Positions 16,658-25,535 of a DNA stretch of 64,000 nt are shown here, piece after piece. The DNA lies in assembly GCF_002887735.1 (NCBI RefSeq), contig NZ_PKQP01000007.1:153036-217035 (forward strand). The letters are read 5' to 3'. The notes under the pieces were generated by a model. The model ran no database searches, had not been told where the DNA came from, and saw nothing but the letters and a program-made list of their open reading frames with translations. The position numbers and the translations under genes were made by a program. The DNA is from Stenotrophomonas bentonitica. Its GTDB lineage: Bacteria; Pseudomonadota; Gammaproteobacteria; Xanthomonadales; Xanthomonadaceae. The stretch's first letter is position 1, and every line of letters starts with the position of its first letter.

Positions 16658-17332
16658 TCAGGCGGCGGTTTTCTCCTTGAATCGGCACAGGTCGCGGATC
16701 ACGCATTGCGGGCAGTCCGGCTTGCGTGCTTTGCACACATAGCGGCCGTGCAGGATCAGCCAGTGGTGCGCATCGAGCAGGAACTCGGCGGGGATCACCT
16801 TGACCAGCAGATCCTCCACCGCGCGCACATCCTTGCCCGGTGCCAGGCCGGTGCGGTTGGACACGCGGAAGATGTGGGTGTCCACCGCCATCACCGGCTC
16901 ACCGAAGGCGGTGTTGAGCACCACGTTGGCGGTCTTGCGACCGACACCGGGCAGCGCTTCGAGTGCGGCGCGATCACGCGGCACCTCGCCGCCGTGCTGG
17001 CTGACCAGCATCGCGCAGGCGGCGATCACGTTCTTGGCTTTCGCGTTGTACAGGCCGATCGTGGCGATGTACTTCTTCAGGCCGTCCTCACCGAGCGCCA
17101 GGATCGCCTGCGGCGTGTTGGCGACCGGAAACAGCTTGCGCGTGGCTTTGTTGACGCCCACGTCGGTGGCCTGCGCGGACAGCGTCACCGCCACCAGCAG
17201 TTCGAACGGGGTGCTGTACTCCAGTTCGGTCTTTGGGTGCGGGTTGAGTTCGCGCAGGCGCGTGAACATTTCGATCACGTCGGCCTTGGGCATGCGTGCG
17301 GTGCGTGCGGCGGTTTTCTTCATCGTTGCCAT
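16658..17332 (-). CDS. nth: Endonuclease III
   Basis: 224 residues. Base-excision repair glycosylase/AP lyase for oxidised pyrimidines. Helix-hairpin-helix LEALPGVGRKTANVV with catalytic Lys133, then catalytic Asp151 in AVDTHIFRV; [4Fe-4S] cluster Cys200, 207, 210 and 216 (C-x6-C-x2-C-x5-C). The first 14 residues extend beyond the E. coli protein; Met4 or Met14 are alternative starts. The ATG shares one base with the stop of the preceding small gene. Confidence 0.97.
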   Translation of the reverse strand: MATMKKTAARTARMPKADVIEMFTRLRELNPHPKTELEYSTPFELLVAVTLSAQATDVGVNKATRKLFPVANTPQAILALGEDGLKKYIATIGLYNAKAKNVIAACAMLVSQHGGEVPRDRAALEALPGVGRKTANVVLNTAFGEPVMAVDTHIFRVSNRTGLAPGKDVRAVEDLLVKVIPAEFLLDAHHWLILHGRYVCKARKPDCPQCVIRDLCRFKEKTAA

Positions 17333-17694
17333 CAGGACGTGCGGCCAGCGGCCTTGGCCTTGGCGCGCGCGAGGATCGCGGCGGCGGCAGAGGGCAGGGC
17401 AGGCTTCTGGATCTCGGGAGTGGGGGGCGGTGCACGGCGCGCATCGCGTTCGGCGGCACGGCGCGCGAGCCGCTGCTGGCGCTGACGGTAGCGTTCGCGT
17501 GCGGCCCAGGCCCGTTGCAGCTGCTGCTGCGCCTGCTGCAGGCGCTGCGGCAGGTCGGGATGACCGGGCAGCAGCTGTGCGTCGCCCGGGTGCGGAACGT
17601 AGTCCATCAGCCCGGCGTCCAGCGCGGCGTCCCAGTGATCATCGAGCACGAGCGCCAGCAACTGCGCCGGCGAAACGGTAGGGGGAGGCGACAT
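17332..17694 (-). CDS. Conserved hypothetical protein, Ala/Arg/Gln-rich
   Basis: 120 residues, no recognised domain. The N-terminal half (LLALVLDDHWDAALDAGLMDYVPHPGDAQLLPGHPDLPQRL) looks folded; residues 50-90 form a long charged helix with coiled-coil character (QQAQQQLQRAWAARERYRQRQQRLARR) and a basic tail. Tightly packed between the enoyl-CoA hydratase gene (3 bases after its stop) and nth (1-base overlap), so it is probably cotranscribed. Cytoplasmic, function unknown. Confidence 0.75.
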   Translation of the reverse strand: MSPPPTVSPAQLLALVLDDHWDAALDAGLMDYVPHPGDAQLLPGHPDLPQRLQQAQQQLQRAWAARERYRQRQQRLARRAAERDARRAPPPTPEIQKPALPSAAAAILARAKAKAAGRTS

Positions 17695-17697
17695 GGC

Positions 17698-18480
17698 TCA
17701 GCGGTTCTGGAATACCGGTGGGCGGCGCGCCAGGAATGCGTTGGTCCCTTCGCGCATGTCCTCGGTGGCGAACATCAGGCCGAATTGCGCGCTCTCGTAC
17801 TCCAGGCCCTCGCCCAGCGGGCACTCACCGCCGATGTGGATCGCATCCAGGATGCCGCGCAGTGCCAGCGGCGCGGCCGAGGCCAACTGCGACGCGATGG
17901 TCTGGACCCGCGCATCGAGCTCCGCGGCGGGGACGACCTCGTTGACGATGCCCAGTTGCGCGGCACGGGCCGCAGTGATCGGGGTGCCCAGCAGGCACAG
18001 CTCCAGCGCGGCAGCGCGGCCGCACAGGCGCAGCAGCCGCTGGCTGCCGCCGAAACCGGGAATCAGGCCCAGGTTGACCTCCGGCTGGCCGACCTTGGCG
18101 GTCTCCGCCGCCACCCGCAGGTGGCAGGCCATGGCCAGTTCCAGGCCGCCGCCCAGCGCAAATCCGTTGATCTTGCCGATCACCGGCTTGGGCATGCGCT
18201 CGATGCGGCGCATCAGCCCTTGGCCGAGCAGGGAGAAATCACGACCCTGAACCGCGCTCAGGCCGTTCATTTCGGCGATGTCGGCACCGGCGACGAACGC
18301 TTTGGGACCGGCGCCGGTCAGCACCACCACCCGCACCGCAGGGTCGGCAGCGGCCTCGGCGAAGGCCGTATCCAGGGCTTCCAGCGTCGCCCGGTTGAGG
18401 GCGTTGAGTTTGTCCGGGCGGTTGACCCTCACAGTGCGTACGGCACCATCGTCCATAATCGCGATAAGGGCGTCGGCCAC
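17698..18480 (-). CDS. Enoyl-CoA hydratase/isomerase family protein
   Basis: 260 residues from a GTG start at 18480 with AGGAG seven bases upstream. Crotonase fold: oxyanion-hole segments KAFVAGADIAEM and NGFALGGGLELAMACHL, then the QPEVNLGLIPGFGGSQRLLRLCG segment with the Glu that acts in hydratases. Probably fatty-acid or amino-acid beta-oxidation; the substrate cannot be told from sequence. First gene of a short operon with the hypothetical and nth genes. Confidence 0.9.
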   Translation of the reverse strand: MADALIAIMDDGAVRTVRVNRPDKLNALNRATLEALDTAFAEAAADPAVRVVVLTGAGPKAFVAGADIAEMNGLSAVQGRDFSLLGQGLMRRIERMPKPVIGKINGFALGGGLELAMACHLRVAAETAKVGQPEVNLGLIPGFGGSQRLLRLCGRAAALELCLLGTPITAARAAQLGIVNEVVPAAELDARVQTIASQLASAAPLALRGILDAIHIGGECPLGEGLEYESAQFGLMFATEDMREGTNAFLARRPPVFQNR

Positions 18481-18647
18481 GGCAGGACTCCTGAAAACGT
18501 TAAAAAAAAGTGATGTTGAACTCTTGAAACGAAGTCAGGTCAGAGCCTGCGTCGTTAGTGGCGGTTCAACGTTGCGGCGGCTATCCTAACCCGTCGCCTC
18601 AGGGCGGCCCAACGCGTCCTGAGTTACCACCCCTGGAGAAAAGTTTG

Positions 18648-19349
18648 ATGAAGTTGCGTTCTATCGCGGTCGCCGTCGCGGCCCTGGCCCTGACGGGCAA
18701 TGCCTTCGCCCAGGACACCTCGTCCGAAAAGGGCAAGCTGAGCTATTACTTCGGTTACGACTACGGCAACAACCTGGCTGAACTCACCGCACGCGGCGAG
18801 CAGCTGGACATCAACTCGGTGGTGAAGGGCCTGCAGGATGCCTACGCCAAGAAGCAGCCGTCGATCACGGCCGAGCAGTTGAAGCCCGCCGTCGAAGCCT
18901 TCCAGAAGCGTGAGCAGGGTCGTGCGCAGGCCGCCAAGGCCGAGTACGACAAGGCTGCCGCCGAGAACAAGACCAAGAGCACCCAGTTCCTGGCCACCAA
19001 CAAGGCCAAGGCCGGCGTGCAGTCGCTTCCGAGCGGCGTGCAGTACCGCGTGATCGAAGCCGGCAAGGGTGCCAAGCCGACCCAGGCCAGCACGGTGCAG
19101 CTGGAAGTGGCCGGTCCGTACCCGTTCGGCACCCGTCCGGCCGAAGCGCGTCCGGCCCAGCAGATCCCGGGCATCAAGGTCAGCGAAGTCGAAATGAAGG
19201 CCATGCGTGAAGCCCTGCTGCAGATGCCGGCCGGTTCGAAGTGGGAAGTGACGCTGCCGCCGGAACAGGCCTATGGTGCCGATCCGCGCACGCCGTTCCC
19301 GCCGAACGTTGCGGTGCAGTTCGAAATCAAGCTCGTCAGCGTCAAGTAA
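18648..19349 (+). CDS. FKBP-type peptidyl-prolyl isomerase-like periplasmic protein with an altered catalytic domain
   Basis: 233 residues from ATG 18648 (GGAG ten bases upstream): signal peptide MKLRSIAVAVAALALTGNAFA|QD, an FKBP_N dimerisation region (KLSYYFGYDYGNNL to about residue 115, with a long helix) as in Mip/FkpA, and a C-terminal FKBP-like domain. Family landmarks at the end are kept (ALLQMPAGSKWEVTLPPEQAYG, PFPPNVAVQFEIKLVSVK). The central YTG...DG...FDSS segment that carries catalytic Tyr and Asp is replaced by VQLEVAGPYPFGTRPAEARPA. It may act as a chaperone rather than an isomerase (inference). Confidence 0.88.
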   Translation: MKLRSIAVAVAALALTGNAFAQDTSSEKGKLSYYFGYDYGNNLAELTARGEQLDINSVVKGLQDAYAKKQPSITAEQLKPAVEAFQKREQGRAQAAKAEYDKAAAENKTKSTQFLATNKAKAGVQSLPSGVQYRVIEAGKGAKPTQASTVQLEVAGPYPFGTRPAEARPAQQIPGIKVSEVEMKAMREALLQMPAGSKWEVTLPPEQAYGADPRTPFPPNVAVQFEIKLVSVK

Positions 19350-19365
19350 TTTCCGCAACATCAAG

Positions 19366-19397
19366 AACGCGCCGGTGGCAACACCGGCGCGTTTTTC
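19366..19397 (+). terminator. Intrinsic terminator of the FKBP-like gene
   Basis: Perfect 12-base stem AACGCGCCGGTG / CACCGGCGCGTT with a GCAA loop and a TTTTTCGTTT tail, 17 bases after the stop. Confidence 0.92.
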
Positions 19398-19436
19398 GTT
19401 TCCGTGCATTCGCGCTACTGTTGACCGGTGCAATCG

Positions 19437-20240
19437 ATGGAACACTCCCCGCATGCCGTGCCCACTCCCTGCATCGGAATCTGCGCGCTGGATCGCGCCG
19501 GTGTCTGCACGGGCTGCCTGCGCACCGTGGATGAAATCACCCGCTGGCGAACCATGAGCCGACCCGAACAGCAACACGTCATGCAGCACACGCTGCCCCT
19601 GCGCGAACAACTGCGGCAATCGCTGCAAGGCTCGCTGGCCGAACACGAACGCCTGATGCGCGCGCTGCATCCGCTGGACCGGCCGCCGCCCGGCGATGGC
19701 TGGAACCGCAGCGAGCTGGTCGATCTTCTTCCACCCGGCCCGCCGGTTGAAGCGGCCGTGCTGGCCGGCATCATTCCGCGCGAAGGCGGTGCCCAGGTGC
19801 TGCTGACCCGGCGTACCGATACGTTGCGTCATCACGGTGGCCAGGTCGGTTTCCCGGGGGGGCGCATGGAACCGGACGACCGCGATGCGGTGGCCGCCGC
19901 GATCCGCGAGAGCGATGAGGAAATCGCCCTCAAGCAGGATCAGGTGCAGGTACTGGGATACCTGGATCCGTTCGTGACGATTACCGGTTATCGGGTCATG
20001 CCGGTCGTGGCCGTGATCGATCCCGCATTCGTGGCCGTGCCCGAACCGGGCGAGGTCGCCGAAGTCTTCGAAGTTCCGCTCGCGTACCTGATGGATCCGG
20101 CCAACCTGCACCACGTGGAGATCGATCACCGCGGGCGCATCCGCCACGTGCTCGAGTATGGCTGGCCGGGGCAACGGATCTGGGGCGCGACCGCCGCCAT
20201 TCTCTACAACCTGCGTCGCCGCCTGGAGCAGACCGCATGA
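19437..20240 (+). CDS. DUF1289 - Nudix hydrolase fusion (CoA pyrophosphatase-like)
   Basis: 267 residues from ATG 19437; a GTG at 19428 would add three. The N-terminal 45 residues are a DUF1289 domain with four Cys (PCIGICALDRAGVCTGC), a likely small metal or Fe-S site. Residues about 95-260 are a Nudix hydrolase of the NudL/CoA-pyrophosphatase type: LLTRRTDTLRHHGGQVGFPGG (family motif), then a Nudix box GRMEPDDRDAVAAAIRESDEEIAL. Two proteins usually separate are joined in one frame with no gap. Overlaps the next gene by 4 bases (ATGA). Confidence 0.9.
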   Translation: MEHSPHAVPTPCIGICALDRAGVCTGCLRTVDEITRWRTMSRPEQQHVMQHTLPLREQLRQSLQGSLAEHERLMRALHPLDRPPPGDGWNRSELVDLLPPGPPVEAAVLAGIIPREGGAQVLLTRRTDTLRHHGGQVGFPGGRMEPDDRDAVAAAIRESDEEIALKQDQVQVLGYLDPFVTITGYRVMPVVAVIDPAFVAVPEPGEVAEVFEVPLAYLMDPANLHHVEIDHRGRIRHVLEYGWPGQRIWGATAAILYNLRRRLEQTA

Positions 20241-21127
20241 CCACGCCGCTGATCGATGTCACCGCCCTCGCACAGGCCCTGGAGGAGGGCGCCATGCGCC
20301 TGATGGATGCACGCGCGACGGCCAGTGCCGCAGCGCCGCTGCGCGTGGTGGATGCCCGTTTCTCGTTGGCCGACCCGCAGTCCGGTGCGCAGCTGTACGC
20401 ACAGGGCCATCTGCCCGGCGCGCTGTACGCCGATCTCAACCGGGATCTGTCCGATCTGGGCCGCACCGGCCATGGTCGTCACCCGCTGCCGGACAGCGAG
20501 GCGTTCGCCGCACGCCTGGGCGAGTGGGGCATCGGGCCCGATACCCGGGTGGTGGTCTATGACGCCGGCGATGGCAGCATGGCCGCCGCGCGCCTGTGGT
20601 GGCTGTTGCGGTTGATCGGGCATGCGCATGTGCGCGTCCTGGATGGCGGCTTCGCGGCCTGGCAGGCGGCCGGCCTGCCGGTTACTAGCGAGCTGCCGCA
20701 AGTGACCGCGCTGCCGCCTTACCCCGGTCACTTCGACCGCAGCCAGATCGCCTCGGTCGAGCAGGTGCAGGCGCGTCTCAAGCATGCTCCGGGCTGGCTG
20801 ATCGATGCGCGGGCCGGCGAGCGTTTCCGGGGCGAAGTGGAGCCGTTGGACCCGGTCGCCGGCCATGTGCCAGGCGCGGTGAATCGTCCGTTTGCGTTGA
20901 ACGTGCAGGACGGGCGGTTGCGCCCTGCGGACGATCTGCGCGCGGCGCTGCAGCCGCTGCTCGGCACGCATGCACCGGAGGAGGTGGTCCTGATGTGCGG
21001 CTCCGGCGTGACCGCCTGCCATCTGCTGCTGGCAATGGAAGCGGCCGGTCTGGAAGGCGCGCGGATCTATGCCGATTCGTGGAGCGGCTGGGTCAGCGAT
21101 CCGTCGCGCCCGGTGGCCACCGGCTGA
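20237..21127 (+). CDS. sseA: 3-mercaptopyruvate sulfurtransferase (two-rhodanese protein)
   Basis: 296 residues with two rhodanese domains (about 35-150 and 175-290). The active loop CGSGVTAC with Cys254 matches mercaptopyruvate sulfurtransferases (CG[SG]GVTA) rather than thiosulfate sulfurtransferases (CRKGVTA). The N-terminal domain lacks the Cys, as usual. It moves sulfur from mercaptopyruvate to thiols or cyanide. Residues 20-36 are an extra Ala-rich loop. Translationally coupled to the upstream Nudix fusion. Confidence 0.9.
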   Translation: MTTPLIDVTALAQALEEGAMRLMDARATASAAAPLRVVDARFSLADPQSGAQLYAQGHLPGALYADLNRDLSDLGRTGHGRHPLPDSEAFAARLGEWGIGPDTRVVVYDAGDGSMAAARLWWLLRLIGHAHVRVLDGGFAAWQAAGLPVTSELPQVTALPPYPGHFDRSQIASVEQVQARLKHAPGWLIDARAGERFRGEVEPLDPVAGHVPGAVNRPFALNVQDGRLRPADDLRAALQPLLGTHAPEEVVLMCGSGVTACHLLLAMEAAGLEGARIYADSWSGWVSDPSRPVATG

Positions 21128-21143
21128 TCATCGGCACACCTGC

Positions 21144-21713
21144 TCACCCACGCAGTTCCTGCAACGGCACCGCCGCGAGCACGCGCGGCCACGGGAACAA
21201 CGGGCCCGGGTCGCGCTTGCGCGGCACGCGCCGCTCCGGATCGTCACTGGCCACTTCTTCACGTGTATCGAGCCACTCGTGGCCGGCGATATGCGCCAGC
21301 GCCGGCAGCGCGCCGCACAGGTGCTGCAGCAGATCGATCAGCGCCGCGATCTGCGCATCCGGGTAGGGCTCGTCCATCGCCTGGTGGCGGGAATCCCACC
21401 AGTGCGGGTAACGCCCGGTGTTGACCAGTTCGATGCCGATCGAGCGCGGATTGAAACCTGTGACCTGATGCGCGATGCGGTCCAATGACACGTACTGGAC
21501 AATGCGCCCGTCGCGGTCGATGTAGTAGTGCCCGCTGTTGCCCGTGCCGCTCTCATACAGCACGCGCTCGCCGTACTCGCGCGCCATCGCCAGGTCCGGC
21601 AGTTCGGTGCAGTGGATGACCACCAGATCGATGTCGTCGTGGGTGCGGGGCAGCAGCCTTTCCTGGTAGGGCAGGGGCTGTGCATCGATGGCGGGCGGGG
21701 CGCGGTCGGGCAT
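21144..21713 (-). CDS. N-acetylmuramoyl-L-alanine amidase, AmpD-like (Amidase_2)
   Basis: 189 residues, no signal peptide, so cytoplasmic like AmpD. Zn ligands are likely His34 (VIHCTE), the His in AHIAGHEWLDTRE region and Asp in KRDPGPLFPW; GHYYIDRDGRIVQYV and NPRSIGIELVNTG are family landmarks. Cleaves anhydromuropeptides during peptidoglycan recycling. In beta-lactamase-bearing Stenotrophomonas such enzymes influence AmpR-controlled induction (family knowledge). Divergent from the hydrolase gene at 21771. Confidence 0.88.
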   Translation of the reverse strand: MPDRAPPAIDAQPLPYQERLLPRTHDDIDLVVIHCTELPDLAMAREYGERVLYESGTGNSGHYYIDRDGRIVQYVSLDRIAHQVTGFNPRSIGIELVNTGRYPHWWDSRHQAMDEPYPDAQIAALIDLLQHLCGALPALAHIAGHEWLDTREEVASDDPERRVPRKRDPGPLFPWPRVLAAVPLQELRG

Positions 21714-21770
21714 GCGGCGATGCTAGCATTCGGGCATGAACGCTCCTATCGATTCCCGCCCGGTGTGTGC

Positions 21771-22298
21771 ATGAGCCGCGGCCACTGCATTCTCTCCCAT
21801 GGCTTTGAAAGCGGCCCGGACGCCATCAAGGTGACCGCCCTGGCCGAGGTGGCCGAGCGCCTGGGCTGGACCCACGAGCGCCCGGACTACACCGACCTGG
21901 ACGCCCAGCGCGAGGTCAGCAGCCTCGGCGATGTGCGTGCCCGCCTGCAGCGCCTGGTCACCCTGGCCACCGCCCGTGCCGCGCAGGGCCCGGTGGTCCT
22001 GGCCGGTTCCAGCCTGGGGTCGTACATCTCGGCCATCGCCTCGCTGCAGGTGCCGGTCCGCGGGCTGTTCCTGATGGTGCCGCCGACCCGCATGGGGCCG
22101 ATGCCGGCGCTGGATGCGGCGCGGGTGCCGACCAGCGTGGTGCATGCCTGGCACGACGAACTGATCCCGCCCGCCGAGGTCATCGCCTGGGCCCAGGCCC
22201 GCTCGGCGCGCCTGCTGATGGTGGATGACGGGCACCGCCTGGCCAACCACGTGGAGGCGTCGACCCGGGCCTTCGAGGAATTGCTGACCTCGCTGTAA
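21771..22298 (+). CDS. Small alpha/beta hydrolase
   Basis: 175 residues: compact alpha/beta hydrolase (YqiA/RBBP9-like size). HGFES at the N-terminus forms the oxyanion region, GSSLGSY carries the nucleophile Ser, and the C-terminal WHDELIPP and DDGHRLANH supply Asp and His. The reading frame is open far upstream, across the divergent amidase gene, but that part is antisense. ATG 21771 gives the natural N-terminus [14 protein letters not shown]. Substrate unknown; esterase or thioesterase likely. Confidence 0.82.
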   Translation: MSRGHCILSHGFESGPDAIKVTALAEVAERLGWTHERPDYTDLDAQREVSSLGDVRARLQRLVTLATARAAQGPVVLAGSSLGSYISAIASLQVPVRGLFLMVPPTRMGPMPALDAARVPTSVVHAWHDELIPPAEVIAWAQARSARLLMVDDGHRLANHVEASTRAFEELLTSL

Positions 22299-22407
22299 GC
22301 CGGGCGATCCAGCCCGCCTCACGTACAATGGCCCCCCGGGACCCCGTGCCCGGCTGCTTGCCGTGCCCGTGGGCACCCCCTCTCCGCTGACCTGCGATAC
22401 CGATTCC

Positions 22408-24552
22408 GTGAAATTCTTTGTTTCCTGCGCCAAGGGCCTGGAGTATCTGCTCGCCGACGAACTGTTGGCGCTCGGCCTGGACAAGGCCACCGCCACCATT
22501 TCCGGCGTCAACGCCGAGGGCGAGCTGGCGCAGGCACAGCGCGTGGTGCTGTGGTCGCGCCTGGCCAGCCGGGTGCTGTGGCCGCTGGCCGAGTTCGAGT
22601 GCCCGGACGAGGGCTCGCTCTACCAGGGCGTGTCGGCGATGGCGTGGGAGCAGCACATCAGCCCCGAGCTGACCCTGTCGGTGGATGCGCATGTGTCCGG
22701 CACCGAGATCACCCACGCGCGCTTCGCCGCGCAGCGGGTCAAGGATGGCGTGGTCGACAGCCTGCGCGCGCAGGGTCTGGAACGTCCGTCGGTGAACGTC
22801 GAATTCCCGGATGTGCGCATCAACCTCTCGCTGCGCAAGGGCCGCGCCACGATCTCGATCGATCTGGGCGGTGGCCCGATGCATCGGCGCGGTTGGCGCA
22901 TGGCGCAGAACGAGGCGCCGCTGAAGGAAAACCTGGCCGCCGCCGTGCTGCTGCGCGCCAACTGGCCGAAGATCCACAGTGAAGGCGGTGGCCTGCTGGA
23001 CCCGATGTGCGGCAGCGGCACGCTGCTGATCGAAGGCGCGCTGATGGCCGCCGACGTCGCCCCGGGCCTGCAGCGACACGGCAGCATCCCGCCGAGCCGC
23101 TGGCTGGGCTTCGACCGTGAGAGCTGGAACACCCTGATGGCCGAAGCGCGTGCGCGCGAGGAAGCCGGCCGCGGTGCGCTCAAGCAGGTCATCCACGGCA
23201 GCGATATCGACCCGCATGCGATCCGCGCGGCCAAGGAAAATGCCGAGACCGCCGGTGTCTCGCACGCGATCTGGTTCGGCGTTCGCGACGTGGCCGATGT
23301 GCAGGTGCCGCCGCAGGAAACCGGCTGCGTGGTCTGCAATCCGCCCTATGACGAGCGCCTGGCCGCCGATGCGCTGCTGTACCGCCGCCTCGGCGACGCG
23401 CTCAAGCGCGCGGTGCCGCAGTGGCGGGCCAGCCTGCTGTGCGGCAGTGCAGACCTGGCGTTTGCCACCGGCCTGCGCGCCAACAAGAAGTACCAGCTGT
23501 TCAACGGCGCCATCGAGTGCGCGCTGATCGTCTGCGACCCGATCGCCGTGCCGCAGCGTGAGAACACCGGCCAACCGCGCGAGCTCAGCGAAGGCGCGCA
23601 GATGGTGGCCAACCGCCTGCGCAAGAACATCAAGAAATTCAAGACGTGGCGGGCGCGCGAGAGCATCACCTGCTACCGCGTGTACGATGCCGATCTGCCC
23701 GAATACGCCGCCGCCATCGATGTCTACGAAGAAGACGGCGGTGCCCGTCGCACCTTCCTGCATGTGCAGGAATACGCGGCCCCGGCGACCATTCCCGATG
23801 TCGATGTGCGTCGCCGCCGCAACGAGCTGCTGTCGGCTGCCCGCGAGGTGTTCCAGGTGCCGGCCGAGCAGGTCGCGCTGAAGTCGCGCGAACGGGGCAA
23901 GGGCGGCAGCAAGTACGGTCGTTTCGAGCAGCGCGGCGAATTCGTGCTGGTGCGCGAGAACGATGCGCTGCTGCGCGTGAACCTGTTCGATTACCTGGAC
24001 ACCGGCCTGTTCCTGGACCACCGCCCGCTGCGCTGGCACATGGCGCAGGAAGCCCAGGGCAAGCGCTTCCTCAACCTGTTCTGCTACACCGGTGTCGCCT
24101 CGGTGCAGGCCGCCGTGGCCGGCGCCGCGACCACCACCAGCGTGGATCTGTCCGGTACCTATCTGCAGTGGTGCGCCGACAACCTGGCCTTGAACGGCAA
24201 GGGCGGCAGCCAGCACCAGCTGATCCAGGCCGATGCACTGGCGTGGCTGGAGGCCGAGCGCCACCGCTTCGACGTGATCTTCTGCGATCCGCCGACTTTC
24301 TCCAACTCCGCCCGCGCCGATGACTTCGACATCCAGCGCGAACACGTGCGCCTGCTGCGCGCGGCCGTGGCCCGCCTGAGCCCGGAAGGCGTGCTGTACT
24401 TCTCCAACAACTTCCGCCGCTTCAAGCTGGACGACGAAGCGATCAAGGAATTCGCGGAGTGCAAGGAGATTTCGCCCGAGACCATCGGGGCGGACTTCGA
24501 ACGCAACCCGCGCATCCACCGCGCGTGGGAACTGCGCCGCTACGGCGCCTGA
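22408..24552 (+). CDS. rlmL: 23S rRNA G2445/G2069 methyltransferase RlmKL (bifunctional)
   Basis: 714 residues from a GTG at 22408 ([15 protein letters not shown]); the natural family start. N-terminal half: THUMP domain and RlmL methyltransferase ([25 protein letters not shown], the NPPY catalytic motif). C-terminal half: RlmK methyltransferase ([32 protein letters not shown]). Two SAM-dependent enzymes in one chain methylate adjacent guanines of 23S rRNA. Length agrees with E. coli RlmKL (702). Confidence 0.97.
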   Translation: MKFFVSCAKGLEYLLADELLALGLDKATATISGVNAEGELAQAQRVVLWSRLASRVLWPLAEFECPDEGSLYQGVSAMAWEQHISPELTLSVDAHVSGTEITHARFAAQRVKDGVVDSLRAQGLERPSVNVEFPDVRINLSLRKGRATISIDLGGGPMHRRGWRMAQNEAPLKENLAAAVLLRANWPKIHSEGGGLLDPMCGSGTLLIEGALMAADVAPGLQRHGSIPPSRWLGFDRESWNTLMAEARAREEAGRGALKQVIHGSDIDPHAIRAAKENAETAGVSHAIWFGVRDVADVQVPPQETGCVVCNPPYDERLAADALLYRRLGDALKRAVPQWRASLLCGSADLAFATGLRANKKYQLFNGAIECALIVCDPIAVPQRENTGQPRELSEGAQMVANRLRKNIKKFKTWRARESITCYRVYDADLPEYAAAIDVYEEDGGARRTFLHVQEYAAPATIPDVDVRRRRNELLSAAREVFQVPAEQVALKSRERGKGGSKYGRFEQRGEFVLVRENDALLRVNLFDYLDTGLFLDHRPLRWHMAQEAQGKRFLNLFCYTGVASVQAAVAGAATTTSVDLSGTYLQWCADNLALNGKGGSQHQLIQADALAWLEAERHRFDVIFCDPPTFSNSARADDFDIQREHVRLLRAAVARLSPEGVLYFSNNFRRFKLDDEAIKEFAECKEISPETIGADFERNPRIHRAWELRRYGA

Positions 24553-24555
24553 CCG

Positions 24556-25104
24556 ATGGCGGCTGGCATGGACGACAGCCCGCTCATCGCCGACGGACTG
24601 CTGCTGCGTCCGTTCCAGGATACCGACGCCGCCCCGTTTGTGGCGGCGGTGCGTGAATCGGCCGAGGGCATGCAGCGCTGGATGCCGTGGAGCTCGGCCG
24701 ACTACAGCGTCGCGCAGGCGCTGCAGTGGTTCCAGGCCTGCCGCGACGGCTGGGCGGCAGGCTTGGCCTGCGAGTACGGGATATTCGAGCAGGACACGGC
24801 GGCGCTTGTCGGCGGCGCGGGACTGAACAAGATCCAGCACGATCCCCGGTTCTGCAACCTGGGCTACTGGGTACGGCAGTCGTGCCGTGGCCAGGGCGTG
24901 GCGCCCCGCGTTGTCCGGGCACTGGCTGCCCAGGCGTTCGGGCCGCTGGGCCTGCAACGGGTGGAGATCGTGGCGGCGGTGGGCAACCTCGCCAGCGAAC
25001 GGGTGGCGGAGAAGGCCGGCGCGCTTCGCGAGGGCGTGGCACGCAACCGACTGGTCATCGACGGCCGTCCCGCCGACGCGCACATGTTTTCACTGGTGCC
25101 CTGA
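24556..25104 (+). CDS. GNAT family N-acetyltransferase (RimJ/RimL-like)
   Basis: 182 residues. Acetyltransf_3 type: LLLRPFQDTDAAPFVAAVRESAEGMQRWMPW at the start, GGAGLNKIQHDPRFCNLGYWV, then the acetyl-CoA loop RQSCRGQGVAPRVVRAL and NLASERVAEKAGALREGVARNRLVIDG. It resembles ribosomal-protein Ser/Ala acetyltransferases but the target is unknown. Starts three bases after rlmL stops; alternative start Met5. Confidence 0.88.
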   Translation: MAAGMDDSPLIADGLLLRPFQDTDAAPFVAAVRESAEGMQRWMPWSSADYSVAQALQWFQACRDGWAAGLACEYGIFEQDTAALVGGAGLNKIQHDPRFCNLGYWVRQSCRGQGVAPRVVRALAAQAFGPLGLQRVEIVAAVGNLASERVAEKAGALREGVARNRLVIDGRPADAHMFSLVP

Positions 25105-25199
25105 CCGGCGATCGCGATGCGGCGACGCCCGCGAGGGTGCGGCGGGTGCGCCGCAGGGATCGATCTGAAGGTGGAGCCACGCCATGCGTGGCTGCTCCC

Positions 25200-25535
25200 T
25201 CAACGCCCGACCAGCGCCACCGCCAGCCCCACCACCGGCAACGCCCATGCCAATGGCGCGATCCAGCGCGGGCGATACGGGTACAGCCCGAACGCGATCA
25301 GCAACCCGCTGATCGTCAGCGCGCCCAGCCACAGCACCGGGCCGATCGCCCAGCCGTGATCCAGCACGCACAATGCGAAGGCGACGGTCAGCAACGTCCA
25401 GCCCACCCAGCGCCACACCCGCATGCGCGATGCGCTGGCGCCGGCTTTGCCGTGCAGATCCAGCTGGTGTTTGTTCATGGCCAGCGACAGCGCCGTGAAC
25501 GCCGAAAAGCTCAGCGTGATCGCGAGCAGCATCAT
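25200..25535 (-). CDS. DUF3325 small membrane protein of the siderophore-reductase operon
   Basis: 111 residues from ATG 25535, overlapping the PepSY gene stop. Three predicted membrane helices (LLAITLSFSAFTALSLAM, VGWTLLTVAFALCVLDHGW, LTISGLLIAFGLYPYRP and a short fourth) with the family segment SLAMNKHQLDLHG. Family knowledge: DUF3325 and DUF3649 proteins accompany PepSY reductases next to TonB-dependent siderophore receptors; their exact role is unknown. Confidence 0.82.
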   Translation of the reverse strand: MMLLAITLSFSAFTALSLAMNKHQLDLHGKAGASASRMRVWRWVGWTLLTVAFALCVLDHGWAIGPVLWLGALTISGLLIAFGLYPYRPRWIAPLAWALPVVGLAVALVGR

